From Alphaproteobacteria bacterium (GTDB lineage: Bacteria; Myxococcota_A; UBA796; GCA-2862545), in contig JACKEP010000014.1 in NCBI GenBank assembly GCA_020632915.1, forward strand, positions 62,001 to 126,000: a stretch of DNA of 64,000 bases, written 5' to 3'. Numbering within the stretch: the first letter of the stretch is position 1; each line of letters starts with the position of its first letter. Shown here piece after piece: positions 41,158 to 49,904 of this stretch. A program made the position numbers and the translations under genes. The notes beneath the pieces are model-generated. The model had not been told where the DNA came from. It saw only the letters and a list, made by a program, of their open reading frames with translations, and searched no databases.

Positions 41158-42273
41158 CTAGTACAGGAAACCGTCGTCTCCTTCGGCGTTCACCACGATG
41201 AGGATCGCGTCGCCTCGGGTGGTGGAAGGCAGGTTCGCGAACAGGGTCTCCACGGCATCGGCGTGGGCTGCGTCGCAGGCGATCACATACAGGATCGACC
41301 GTTCCCAGGCGTTGACGGGGTCGGCGTTGGCTTCCGACAGCTGGAGGTCGCCCACCTTGCGGTCGATCAGCGTGCCCAACGCCGTCAGGTCCGGCGCCGC
41401 GCACGGGTTCGGGAACTGGAAGGTCAGCGCCCGCGTGACGCTGACGCCCACGTTGCGGCCGTCGATCGCCACGAGCATGTCCGTCTTCTTCCCGGCAGGA
41501 TCGACGTAGACGATCTCGGACTCGGACAGCAGCAGGTCGGCGAGCTCGCACCGGTAGAGCAGGTCGTAGGACACGGCCTCGGACTCGACGCTGGAGCCGC
41601 CGAGCGTGCCCTCGGTGATGATCTCCTGGCCCCCCGCCGACAGCAGCGACGGGTCGTAGACGGTGGTGCCGAAGTCGACCGTGCCGCGGAACAGGAACGG
41701 GTCGGACGACAGCCACTCGCCGTCGTCGAGCACGCCGCAGTCGCCGGTGATCGTGCCGAAGCCCGGCAGCGGGACCGTGGGCGGTGTGTCGGTGTCCGTG
41801 TCGGTGTCCGTGTCGGTGTCGGTGTCCGTGTCGGTGTCGACGACGACGTCCGTGTCCGTGTCCGTGTCGCTGTCGAGGGCCCCGTCGGTGTCCGTGTCGG
41901 TGTCGACGACGTCCGTGTCCGTGTCGCTGTCGGCGGCCACGTCGGTGTCCGTGTCCGTGTCCGAATCGACCGCCACCTCGGTGTCGGTCTCCGGCAGGTC
42001 CGTGTCCGTGTCGACGACATCGGTATCGGAATCCACGACATCGGTATCGCTTTCCGTCAGTTCGGTATCGGTCTCTACCCCATCGCTGTCGGTATCGACG
42101 GGGTCGGAGTCGACCTCGGTATCGACCGGATCCGTCTCGGTATCGACACCGTCGGTGTCGGTCTCGACGACCCCCACGTCCGTGTCGTCGGTGTCGACGT
42201 CCGTGTCGGTGTCGACGTCGTCGACGACGCCACCGTGGCACGCCGCCAGCGCCAGCAGGATCCAGCCTCGCAT
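41158..42273 (-). CDS. DTD-rich lipoprotein with conserved unknown C-terminal domain
   Basis: This 371-residue lipoprotein has a very short signal (RGWILLALAAC, lipid Cys at residue 12). Residues about 18-170 are an acidic DTD/SDTD linker. The folded C-terminal 200 residues contain QEIITEGTLGGSSVESEAVS, CELADLLLSESEIVYVDPAG, KKTDMLVAIDGRNVGVSVTR and NAWERSILYVIACDAAHAD. The E-x8-D-(x)-KKTD-x-L-V-x-I-D and SVTR arrangement slightly recalls a PD-(D/E)XK nuclease core, but the match is weak, so I call it unknown. TATCCT (42295-42300) 21 nt before the ATG at 42273 is a plausible minus-10. It is divergent from the small lipoprotein at 42353. Confidence 0.75.
   Translation of the reverse strand: MRGWILLALAACHGGVVDDVDTDTDVDTDDTDVGVVETDTDGVDTETDPVDTEVDSDPVDTDSDGVETDTELTESDTDVVDSDTDVVDTDTDLPETDTEVAVDSDTDTDTDVAADSDTDTDVVDTDTDTDGALDSDTDTDTDVVVDTDTDTDTDTDTDTDTDTPPTVPLPGFGTITGDCGVLDDGEWLSSDPFLFRGTVDFGTTVYDPSLLSAGGQEIITEGTLGGSSVESEAVSYDLLYRCELADLLLSESEIVYVDPAGKKTDMLVAIDGRNVGVSVTRALTFQFPNPCAAPDLTALGTLIDRKVGDLQLSEANADPVNAWERSILYVIACDAAHADAVETLFANLPSTTRGDAILIVVNAEGDDGFLY
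41785..42232 (-). repeat. DTD-coding repeat tract in lipoprotein gene
   Basis: GTGTCC/GTGTCG/GTATCG hexamers (plus-strand view) encode the DTD linker of the 41158-42273 lipoprotein. The part nearest the N-terminus uses ATACC/ATCG variants and is degenerate, while 41785-41860 is nearly pure, which suggests recent expansion at the C-terminal end of the linker. Confidence 0.8.
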
Positions 42274-42352
42274 CGCGGCTCCTCGTCCGCCGCCAGGATA
42301 GCCGTGCCCCGCCGTCTCGGCGAAGCCGTCACCGCAACGTCCCGGAGGTCGC

Positions 42353-42649
42353 ATGTCCCGGCTCCTCGTGCTGTCCGCGCTGCTCGTCACCGCCCTGGGC
42401 TGCGACCCGCTCGAGGTGGGCGAGGCCTGCCAGGCCACCGGCTCGGGCTTCACCCGTCAGGACCCGTGCGCCGAGATGTGCGTGGACTGGGCCATCACCT
42501 GCCCCGACGGCGGCACCGTCACGCCCGACCTCTGCTCAGGCGCCCTGTGCGGCACCACCGGCGTGTGTCCGGCAGGCCAGTCGTGCGTGCAGATCGACAG
42601 CTTCGCCACCAACAGCCGCTGCCTGCCCGACGTCGTCTGCGGGCCCTGA
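42353..42649 (+). CDS. Small Cys-rich lipoprotein
   Basis: The product is 98 residues with a lipoprotein signal (LLVLSALLVTALGC, lipid Cys at residue 17) and about ten further cysteines in a short mature chain (QDPCAEMCVDWAITC, DLCSGALCGTTGVC, GQSCVQ), implying a disulfide-rich fold. No family is recognised. The residue after the lipid Cys is Asp, which in enterobacteria would retain a lipoprotein in the inner membrane; whether that rule holds in this organism is unknown. GGAGG is five bases before the ATG at 42353. The gene converges with the membrane protein at 42675. Confidence 0.75.
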   Translation: MSRLLVLSALLVTALGCDPLEVGEACQATGSGFTRQDPCAEMCVDWAITCPDGGTVTPDLCSGALCGTTGVCPAGQSCVQIDSFATNSRCLPDVVCGP

Positions 42650-42674
42650 GCCGGCAGCGCGGCGCCCGACCACC

Positions 42675-43184
42675 TCAGGGCGCCGGCTCCTCCGCAGGCG
42701 GGGCCGACGGCGGCGCGTGGCTCGACGTGGGCTTGTACATCGTCACCAGGCCACCGCCCGCGGCAGCGAGCGCGATGCCGAGCACGAACGGCCAGCGGAT
42801 CTCGCCCCACAGGCCGTCCTTGGCGACCGCGGCGAGCCCGTTGACGATGGGCGCGCCAGCGAACACCAGCGTCATCACCACGGCCGGGTTCCCCTTGGCG
42901 CCGAAGGCCAGCAGCACGCCGAACGCACCGATGGCGCCCACGGTGCCCGCCACGAGCGACCAGCCCGCGGCGGCCTTGTCGAACTGCCACGACGCACCCT
43001 GCACCCAGAGCAGCGCGAGCGGCGCGAGCACGGCCACCAGGAAGTAGGCGATGCCCACGAACAGGAAGGCCTTCACGCGGCCGTGCGCCGGATCGCCCAT
43101 GCCCACGGCCCCGGCGTGCAGCAGCAGGCCGTACAGGCCCCAGCACACCACGGTCATCCCTGCGTACCCGATCCAGCTGCCCAC
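42675..43184 (-). CDS. Small DMT/EamA-like membrane protein
   Basis: This 169-residue inner-membrane protein has about five hydrophobic helices: GYAGMTVVCWGLYGLLLHAG at the start, then AFLFVGIAYFLVAVLAPLAL, WSLVAGTVGAIGAFGVLLAF, PAVVMTLVFAGAPIVNGLAA and PFVLGIALAAAGGGLVTMY. This is the size and layout of a half-length drug/metabolite transporter (EamA-type) protein, which normally functions as a dimer. The C-terminal tail (SSHAPPSAPPAEEPAP) is disordered. The substrate is unknown. It follows the propeller gene 43278-44504 in the same direction by 93 nt, and its start is preceded by GAGGAGG. Confidence 0.75.
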   Translation of the reverse strand: MGSWIGYAGMTVVCWGLYGLLLHAGAVGMGDPAHGRVKAFLFVGIAYFLVAVLAPLALLWVQGASWQFDKAAAGWSLVAGTVGAIGAFGVLLAFGAKGNPAVVMTLVFAGAPIVNGLAAVAKDGLWGEIRWPFVLGIALAAAGGGLVTMYKPTSSHAPPSAPPAEEPAP

Positions 43185-43277
43185 GTGACCTCCTCACGGC
43201 CGCGCCGTGCGACGCCGAGCCCGTAGCCCGTCCCCCCCACCGCCGGGTCGGGCGGGGGTCGCAAAGGGTCACACCCG

Positions 43278-44504
43278 TCAGTCCACCATCGGGCCGACGG
43301 GACGCACCTCGACCGCGACCACCTCGGTGCCGTCGCGCACGTAGAGCACGCCACCGGCGAGCGCGGGCGTGGTCCAGCAGGGGCCGTGCTCGAGCACCTT
43401 CACCGGCGCGCCGACCGCCTTCGGACCGGTGGGCGTGGGCTCGAGCAGCGAGGCCGTACAGTCCTCTGCGAGCACCAGCAGGTGCTTCTCGGCAGCGATC
43501 AGCGTGCCCCGCCCGTAGGACTCGTCGGACCACCGCTCCTCGCCGGTGTTGGCGTCGAGGGCGGTGAGCCGGCTCTCGTTGAAGCCGTAGAGCGTCCCGT
43601 CGAGCAGGATCGACGTGGACGTCTTGTTCTTCATCTTCTTGGTGCGCCACAGCTCGGAGACGTGCGCGCTCTCGTCGATCAGGAGCGCCGCGCCGCCGAC
43701 GCCGTAGCCCGACGCCACGAACAGCCGGTTGGACCCGAGCACGACCGGCGTGGCGGCGTTGACCTCGTAGTTGGTCACCCACGGGTGCTTCCACAGCACC
43801 GTGCCGTCGGCGGGGCTGGCGCCCACCGGACCGTAGCCGGTGAAGAACACGATCTGGTCGACGCCGCCGAGCGTGGCGCGGATGGGGGACGCGTAGCCCG
43901 CCCCGCCCTCGGTGGGGCGCTTCCACACCACCGACCCGTCGGCCAGCGACAGCGCGACGATGCCGTCCTTGTCGCCCCCGCCGGTGGACAGGTAGACCTT
44001 GCCGTCGTCGACCAGCGGCGACGCGGAGAAGCCCCAGCGCGGCATCTGGCCGCCCAGGGTGTTGACGATGTCGACGGCCCACACCCGGGCCCCGGAGTCG
44101 CGGTCGAGCACGACGAGGCCGCCGTGGCCGCCCAGCGCCACCACGCGATCGCCGACGACGGTTGGCGTGGCGCGGCTGCCGTCGAAGCCCTGCACGTCCT
44201 TGAAGTAGGGACCGACCCGGGCGCGCCACTTCTCGCGCCCCGTGGCCGCATCGAGCGCCACGACCTGGTCTTCCTCGGCGGTGGACGTCATCGCGTAGAC
44301 CACACCACCCACCACGGCCACCGACGCGTACCCGGGGCCGAGCGGCGCACGCCACAGCACCCGCGTGCCGTCCTTCCACCCGCTGACGACGCCGGCCTCG
44401 TCGGACACGCCGGTGCGGTGGGGCCCGAGGTAGCCGGGCCAGTCGCCCGCGACGGCGGCGGTGCAGAGAGCGAGCAGCGCGAGGGGGGCGAGTCGTGACG
44501 CCAT
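43278..44504 (-). CDS. Exported PQQ-like beta-propeller protein
   Basis: This 408-residue exported protein has a signal peptide (RLAPLALLALCTAAVAG) followed by GDWPGYLGPHRTGVSDEAGV, a common opening of PQQ-like propeller proteins in environmental bacteria. Blades include VVALDAATGREKW, LVVLDRDSGARVW, IVALSLADGSVVW and LTALDANTGEERW. No catalytic residues of PQQ dehydrogenases are evident, so a BamB-like or binding function is more likely than redox activity. GGGAGG five bases before the ATG at 44504 supports the start. Upstream, separated by 75 nt, is the ABC exporter permease gene in the same orientation. Confidence 0.88.
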   Translation of the reverse strand: MASRLAPLALLALCTAAVAGDWPGYLGPHRTGVSDEAGVVSGWKDGTRVLWRAPLGPGYASVAVVGGVVYAMTSTAEEDQVVALDAATGREKWRARVGPYFKDVQGFDGSRATPTVVGDRVVALGGHGGLVVLDRDSGARVWAVDIVNTLGGQMPRWGFSASPLVDDGKVYLSTGGGDKDGIVALSLADGSVVWKRPTEGGAGYASPIRATLGGVDQIVFFTGYGPVGASPADGTVLWKHPWVTNYEVNAATPVVLGSNRLFVASGYGVGGAALLIDESAHVSELWRTKKMKNKTSTSILLDGTLYGFNESRLTALDANTGEERWSDESYGRGTLIAAEKHLLVLAEDCTASLLEPTPTGPKAVGAPVKVLEHGPCWTTPALAGGVLYVRDGTEVVAVEVRPVGPMVD

Positions 44505-44579
44505 GGCGACCTCCCTAGGTGCTGGTCGTACCATGCTCGTTCCGGGTCGGGCGTCTCGGTACGTCGTCGCCCCCTGCGG

Positions 44580-47500
44580 TCACGCGCGGTCGCGCACCAG
44601 CTCCGCCAGCGGCACACCGGCCACGGCACGCCGCGTCGCCACGACGACGGCTGCCGCCGCGACGGCGCCCGTCAGCGCCAGGATCGCGGCGACCTCGCCC
44701 ACGGGCGGCTGGACCCCGGGCGTGGCCAGGATCGGCACCACGGCCACCACCGCCGCCACCGTGCCGTACACCAACCCGAGGGCGACGAGGAACAGGTGCT
44801 CCCGCACCAGCAACCGGCCGACCGCCGGGCGCGTGAACCCCACCGCGCGGAGCAGCGCCAGCTCCCCACGCCGCTCCTGCACCCCCCGCACCAGCACGAG
44901 CCCGACCCCGAGCGCGCCCAGCACGAGCCCCATCCCGCCCAGCGCGCGGAAGATCGCGATGTAGGTGTCCTCGACGGCGGCGTAGCGGTGCAGCCGCTCG
45001 GACGTGGGCTCGAAGGCCGCCCCGCGGTCGCCCAGCGCGGACGCGAGCCCTGAGGCCACGGCGTCCGCGTCCGGCCCGTCCACGAGGAAGGTGCGCGCGC
45101 CGGCGGCGTGCGGGAAGTGGCGCACGAGGGCGTCGCGGTCGACCAGCAGGCTGCCCTGGAACACGGAGCTGGCGACCGTGCCGACGATCACGACGTCCAC
45201 GAGCTCGCCGTGGTCGTCGGTCCACGTGACCGCGTCGCCGACGCCCAGGTGCAGGCCCCAGGTGACCGTGGCCGTGTCGCCGACGGCAGCGATCGCGTGC
45301 GGGCCGAGGTCGCGGGTCAGATCGTCCCACGTGGCGCCGCCGAGGAGCGCGAACGCGCCGCGGGTGGACAGCGCGGTCGGATCGACGCCCAGCAGCGTGG
45401 GTGCCTGGGCCGCCCCGAGCTGCAGACAGCTCGCGTCGTCGCCGTCGACCCGCGACAGGGGCACGACGCCGTCGACGCCCGGCAGGTCGTCGGGCAGCCC
45501 CAGGGCCTGCCGGCCCGCCGCCGAAGCGACCGAGACGTTCACCGGCAGCGTGGTGTCCCCCACCCACGCGAACCCACCCGACCCGGACGCGCGATCGGCG
45601 GGATCGGGTTCGGCCCGTCCCCCACCGAGCCCCACGCCCGCCACCAGGAACGCGCCGAGGGCCAGCAGCGTCACCACCGACAGCGACCGTCGGGGGCGGC
45701 GCGACGCCGCGCGCGGTCCGAGCGGATCGCCGCCCGCCCGGCCGAGCCACCACCGCGCCTGCCCGAGGCCCGCCAGCAGCACGAGCCCTCCCGCCGCGAA
45801 GAACCGCAGCGCAGCCTCGGGGGTGCGCTCGGCCGGCGTCGTGGCGACCACGGCCGCGGCACCCAGCGCGCCGATCACCATCACCGGCACCGGCCACCGC
45901 GCGGCGCGCGCCGCCTGCGGCTCCACGGCGTCGACCAGCAGGGGCCGCACGTCCGCACGGAGCAGCCGCCAGGCCGTCCACGCCATCGCGCCCAGCGCCA
46001 TCGCCCAGGCGGCCACCGCCCCGATCGCCACCGTGGACGCCGACAGCGCCAGCGGCAGCGACACCCCGGTCGTCGCCGTCGACCACACGCCGTCGAGGCC
46101 CGCACGCCACACCGCAGCCACGCCCCACGCCGCCGGCAGGCCAAGCACCACCCCCGCCGTGGCCACGCACGCGCCCTCCAGGAGCAGCAGCGACGTGACG
46201 CGTCCACGGGTCCAGCCGACCGCGCGCAGGACGCCGAGCTCGCGTGCCCGACCCTCGACGACGAACGCGGCCTGCAGGGCGGTGAGCAGCAGCGCCGAGA
46301 ACAGCAGCACCGCCTGGAAGCCCGCGAACAGCTGGCCGAAGTCGTTGGCGGGCCGCTCCGACGCCACCAGGTGCTCCTTGACCGGCAGCACGCGCAGCCC
46401 CGCGTCGCCCGGGCTGAGGTGGGCGCGCAGCGCGCTGGCGATCGCGTCGGCGTCCGTGCGCGCCGGCCACCGCACCGACGTGAGCCGCCCGTGGGGGGTG
46501 GACCAGAGCGCCTGTCCCGTCGACAGCCGGATCCAGGCCTTGGGCGTGCCCCCGTGCGCCAACCACCACGCCTCGTCCGTGTCGCGGATGCGGTCGAGGT
46601 CGACCGGCAGGCCCGGATCCCAGGCGCGGCACGACTTCTCGCCCGCCATGCCTTCGATCGGCGGCATCCACGAGGGATCAGCGGTGGCGCCGTCGACCGG
46701 CACGACGGCCGCCACGGTGAAGGCGTGCTCGCCATAGGTGACGTCGCGCGCGGCGCCGAGCTCGGGGTAGCGGAGCACCACGGTGTCGCCGGGCGCCGCC
46801 CGGAGATCGTCGGCGAGCCAGTCGGTCAGGACGATCTCGTCGTCCCCCAGACCGGCGGGCAGGACCTCGGCGACCGCCGCCGTGCTGCCGTTGGGGATCG
46901 CCGCCACGAAGCCGTAGGGCGAGCTGCGATCGTCGTGCCGCACCTGGTCGAAGAACCACACGAGCGCGGGCGTGGCGTCCGGCACGGCGGCGGCAGCCTC
47001 CGCGACGGCGTCCGCCAGCAGGATGCGCGGGGTCGACAGCACGTGCTCCCCGCCCTCCGACACCATCAGATCGAGGTCGGCGTCGGCGAGGGTCCATGCC
47101 TGCGCCACGGCGCGCTGCACGGTGGTGGCGTCGGGTCCGGCGACGAGCACCTGGTCGACCCGCGGGTCACCCGTCTGTCCGAGGCGGGTGCGCAGCCACG
47201 TGGCGTCCACCAGCACCACGTCCGGGTCGCCGGGCGTGACGTCGAGCGCCAGATCGGTGGGCCAGCGGCCGTCGAGCAGCGGGCCCACCTCGGCGCTCTG
47301 GCCGACGACCGCGTCGGCGTCGCGGGTGAGCGCCACGTCGCGGGACAGGGCCCCCGGGCGCTCGGCCCGCAGGGTGACGCGATCGCCCGGCACCACGCCC
47401 AGGCGGCGCGCGAGGCTCGCGTCCAACCGCACGGACCCCGGCGGCGGCACCAGGTCGGGCTGACCGGCCATCGTCGCGAGCGCGGCGTCGGCACCCAGCA

Positions 47501-47810
47501 GTCGCACCTGCCGGGCCTGTCCCTGCGGCGAGGCCGCCACCGCAGGCAACGACAGCACCCCGGCGACCGGCGCCTGCAGCACCTGCCCGAGCGCTGTGGC
47601 CGTCGCCAGCGTGAGGCCGTTCCCGGGGCGCTCGATCGCCACGGTCACCGGACCCAGCCGCGACGCCGTGCGCTGACGGAGCGCCGCGGTGAGGCTGTCG
47701 CCCATGGCGAGGCCGCCGACGAGGAGTGCCGTGGTGAGCGCCACGCCCAGCACCACCCCCGACACCACCCTGCGGTGGTGGCGCAGGCCGGCCCACGCGA
47801 GGCGGATCAC
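44580..47810 (-). CDS. FtsX/MacB-like ABC transporter permease
   Basis: This 1076-residue membrane protein carries two FtsX-like cores. It has an N-terminal helix (RRVVSGVVLGVALTTALLVG), a long extracytoplasmic domain (about 40-520), a three-to-four-helix FtsX core (about 525-700, including AVLLFSALLLTALQAAFVV and ARELGVLRAVGW), a second helix pair (about 745-830), another periplasmic domain and a final FtsX core (GGMGLVLGALGVGLVLVRG, RRGELALLRAVGFTRPAVG). This is the architecture of LolCE or macrolide/lipoprotein mechanotransmission permeases. The GTG start at 47810 shares GTGA with the ATPase stop, so the pair is translationally coupled. The cargo is unknown; a lipoprotein or envelope substrate is likely. 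Confidence 0.9.
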   Translation of the reverse strand: MIRLAWAGLRHHRRVVSGVVLGVALTTALLVGGLAMGDSLTAALRQRTASRLGPVTVAIERPGNGLTLATATALGQVLQAPVAGVLSLPAVAASPQGQARQVRLLGADAALATMAGQPDLVPPPGSVRLDASLARRLGVVPGDRVTLRAERPGALSRDVALTRDADAVVGQSAEVGPLLDGRWPTDLALDVTPGDPDVVLVDATWLRTRLGQTGDPRVDQVLVAGPDATTVQRAVAQAWTLADADLDLMVSEGGEHVLSTPRILLADAVAEAAAAVPDATPALVWFFDQVRHDDRSSPYGFVAAIPNGSTAAVAEVLPAGLGDDEIVLTDWLADDLRAAPGDTVVLRYPELGAARDVTYGEHAFTVAAVVPVDGATADPSWMPPIEGMAGEKSCRAWDPGLPVDLDRIRDTDEAWWLAHGGTPKAWIRLSTGQALWSTPHGRLTSVRWPARTDADAIASALRAHLSPGDAGLRVLPVKEHLVASERPANDFGQLFAGFQAVLLFSALLLTALQAAFVVEGRARELGVLRAVGWTRGRVTSLLLLEGACVATAGVVLGLPAAWGVAAVWRAGLDGVWSTATTGVSLPLALSASTVAIGAVAAWAMALGAMAWTAWRLLRADVRPLLVDAVEPQAARAARWPVPVMVIGALGAAAVVATTPAERTPEAALRFFAAGGLVLLAGLGQARWWLGRAGGDPLGPRAASRRPRRSLSVVTLLALGAFLVAGVGLGGGRAEPDPADRASGSGGFAWVGDTTLPVNVSVASAAGRQALGLPDDLPGVDGVVPLSRVDGDDASCLQLGAAQAPTLLGVDPTALSTRGAFALLGGATWDDLTRDLGPHAIAAVGDTATVTWGLHLGVGDAVTWTDDHGELVDVVIVGTVASSVFQGSLLVDRDALVRHFPHAAGARTFLVDGPDADAVASGLASALGDRGAAFEPTSERLHRYAAVEDTYIAIFRALGGMGLVLGALGVGLVLVRGVQERRGELALLRAVGFTRPAVGRLLVREHLFLVALGLVYGTVAAVVAVVPILATPGVQPPVGEVAAILALTGAVAAAAVVVATRRAVAGVPLAELVRDRA

Positions 47811-48487
47811 CCCGCCACCGCCGCGTCGGCGAGGCGCCCGTCCACCAGCCGCAGCGTGCGCGGGAAGGCCGCGGCGACCTCGGGGTCGTGGGTGACCACC
47901 ACCACGGCGACGTCGTCCTGCAGGCGCGTCAGCAGGTCCACGAGCTCTCGCGCGCGCGCCCGGTCCAGCGAGCCCGTGGGCTCGTCCGCGAGCACGAGCC
48001 GGGGACGCCGCACCAGGGCCCGCGCCACGGCGACGCGCTGCCGCTGCCCCGTGGACAGGGCCTCGGGGCGGTGGTCGAGCCGATCGCCCAGCCCAAGCCG
48101 CGTCAGCAGGTCGCGGGCACGGTCGCGGGCGGCGGCGTTCGGGCGTCCGTCGGCGAACCACGGCACCAGCACGTTCTCCAGCGCGGTGGCCTGCGGCAGC
48201 AGGTGGTGGTCCTGGAACACGAACCCCAGGTGCTCGCGACGCAGGGCCGCGCGGGCGGCGTCGTCGAGGGTGCCCACGTCCCGACCGCCGAGCGCGACGC
48301 TGCCCGACGTGGGCGTGTCGAGCAACCCCATCACGAAGAGGAGCGTGGACTTGCCCGACCCCGACGGACCGACGACGGCGAGGCGTTCGCCCGTGGCCAC
48401 CGTGAGGTCGACGCCGGCGAGGGTGTCGACCTCGGCACCCGGGAAGCGCCTACGGACCGCGGTGAGGGAGATCAACGGGTCGGACAC
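47807..48487 (-). CDS. ABC transporter ATP-binding protein (LolD/MacB type)
   Basis: This 226-residue cytoplasmic ATPase couples to the FtsX-like permease. Walker A is GPSGSGKST at residues 40-48, the Q-loop is in FVFQDHHLLPQ, the signature is LSTGQRQRVAVARAL (Thr where most have Gly), Walker B is RLVLADEPTGSLD and the H-loop is VVVTHD. Size and sequence fit the LolD/MacB subfamily of type VII ABC systems. The GTG at 48487 with GGAG five bases upstream is taken as the start; longer upstream readings lack similarity. It is the first gene of a probable four-gene co-directional run (ATPase, permease, propeller, DMT-like protein). Confidence 0.93.
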   Translation of the reverse strand: MSDPLISLTAVRRRFPGAEVDTLAGVDLTVATGERLAVVGPSGSGKSTLLFVMGLLDTPTSGSVALGGRDVGTLDDAARAALRREHLGFVFQDHHLLPQATALENVLVPWFADGRPNAAARDRARDLLTRLGLGDRLDHRPEALSTGQRQRVAVARALVRRPRLVLADEPTGSLDRARARELVDLLTRLQDDVAVVVVTHDPEVAAAFPRTLRLVDGRLADAAVAG

Positions 48488-48902
48488 GGGGACTCCACGA
48501 CGAGCAGGGCCCGGTATCACGCCGACGCCGCCGATCGGAGTCGCTGACCACACGCTGCGGACAACCCGCACAATCGCCGATCGCCCGCGCGTACCCGAAC
48601 GATTCTCCAACGCCGCGACGGCGTCGCGTCTCCTGGCAGGGCGGGCATCGGTACGACGCCGCTCCGGTCGACGTGCCCGTTCCCTGCTGCGGTCCGGCCG
48701 TTTCGATACCTCCCGACCGCCATTCGGTACCCGGCCCGGCGAGCCTCGTTCCGGTACCGGATGAGAGTTGGCGTAAATCGCCTAAAATCATCCTTTGCGC
48801 GTTCGAGCGGCCCGGGTACGCTGACCCCACACGCCGGTCGGTCAGACGACGGCGTCCACGTACGGCAGGCCGTCCCGGCGATGCCGACATGGGGGTAGTG
48901 TC
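48488..48902. other. 415-nt intergenic region, probable divergent promoters
   Basis: I see no supported gene here. The stretch is comparatively AT-rich around 48765-48800 and holds an inverted GGCG-TAAAT-CGCC at 48777-48789, two GGTACC palindromes (48726-48731, 48753-48758) and a TACGCT box at 48817-48822. It separates the ABC ATPase start (minus) from the pilin-like gene (plus) and must contain both promoters. Confidence 0.6.
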
Positions 48903-49904
48903 ATGAGCATGCGCCGCATGCGACGGGGAAGTGTGCCCGTCGAGTACGCCTTCCTGGCGAGCTTCCTGGGGATGTCGGTCACCATGGGCTTCGTCTTCCC
49001 CGACATGTTCGGGGAGATGCTGGTCCACTCCGGCGAGAACATGAACACCCCGGTGACGCCGCGGACGCCCACGCCCCCCGATGCGGACGCGGGTCACCCC
49101 GGTGGAGGCGGCGACGACGACGACGGCACCGCCGACGCCGGTCCCACCGGTGGCGACGAGCCGCCGTTCGTGCCGCCGGGCGACGATCCGGGCGACGGCT
49201 GGACCGACGACGACCCCTGGGCCGATCCGCCGTCCGACGACGGGGACCCCACGGGTGGCGACGACCCCGGTGACGAGGGCACGCCCGACGACGGCGGCCC
49301 GGACGACGGCGGCACGCCCGACGACGGCGGTCCGGACGACCCGACCGACGACGGCGGCCCCGACGACGGCGGTGACGATCCGGGCGGCTCGGACGACCCG
49401 AGCTCCCACGACGACGGCGGCTCCGACGACCACGGTGGCGGATCCGACGACGGCGGCTCCGACGACCACGGCTCCAACGACGGCGGCTCCGACGATCACG
49501 GCTCCGACGACGGCGACGGCCATGGCGGCGGCTGCGATCATGGTGGCGGCGGCGGCGGCGGCGGCGACCACGGCGGCGGCGGTGGCGGCTCCGACGACGG
49601 GGACGGCCACGGCGGCGGCTGCGACCACGGCGGTGACGACCACGGCTCGAACGACGACGCGTCGTCGGACGACGACACCCGCGGTCGCCCCGACGGCGGC
49701 ACGGGGAGCGGATGCAACCAGGGCCGCGGCAACGGCTCCGAAGGGTGCGATCCGGGCAACTCGAACCAGGGTGACCCCACCCGTTCGAACGATGAGGGCG
49801 ACGGCGGGCGGGGCCGCGGGCAGGGGAGCCCGGTCCCACCCGGCCACGACGACAGCGGCTGTGCCCAGGCTTCCGGGAGCTGGTGGGCAGGCTTCTGGTG
49901 GTGA
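48903..49904 (+). CDS. Flp-pilin-like protein with giant Gly/Asp/Ser/His-rich tail
   Basis: In this 333-residue protein, residues about 7-40 resemble a class IVb (Flp) prepilin: a basic leader MSMRRMRRG, then SVPVEYAFLASFLGMSVTM with Glu at +5 and Tyr at +6 relative to cleavage after Gly, followed by a hydrophobic helix. The remaining 285 residues are low-complexity (PDDGG, GSDDHGG, DGHGGGCDHGG), strongly acidic and glycine-rich, ending in a Trp-rich SGSWWAGFWW. Flp pilins are normally about 50-60 residues, so the tail is extraordinary. It may bind metal or calcium, or form a sticky fibre. GGGGGTAG precedes the ATG. A good terminator follows. No tad genes are in the window. Confidence 0.65.
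   Translation: MSMRRMRRGSVPVEYAFLASFLGMSVTMGFVFPDMFGEMLVHSGENMNTPVTPRTPTPPDADAGHPGGGGDDDDGTADAGPTGGDEPPFVPPGDDPGDGWTDDDPWADPPSDDGDPTGGDDPGDEGTPDDGGPDDGGTPDDGGPDDPTDDGGPDDGGDDPGGSDDPSSHDDGGSDDHGGGSDDGGSDDHGSNDGGSDDHGSDDGDGHGGGCDHGGGGGGGGDHGGGGGGSDDGDGHGGGCDHGGDDHGSNDDASSDDDTRGRPDGGTGSGCNQGRGNGSEGCDPGNSNQGDPTRSNDEGDGGRGRGQGSPVPPGHDDSGCAQASGSWWAGFWW
49245..49690 (+). repeat. GGC/GAC trinucleotide-type repeat coding Gly/Asp/Ser/His
   Basis: Imperfect repeats of GACGACGGCGGC and TCCGACGACCACGGC encode PDDGG and GSDDHGG units of the pilin-like protein. Two near-identical segments of about 40 bp (around 49500-49530 and 49590-49630, coding GDGHGGGCDHGG) show internal duplication. Confidence 0.75.
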
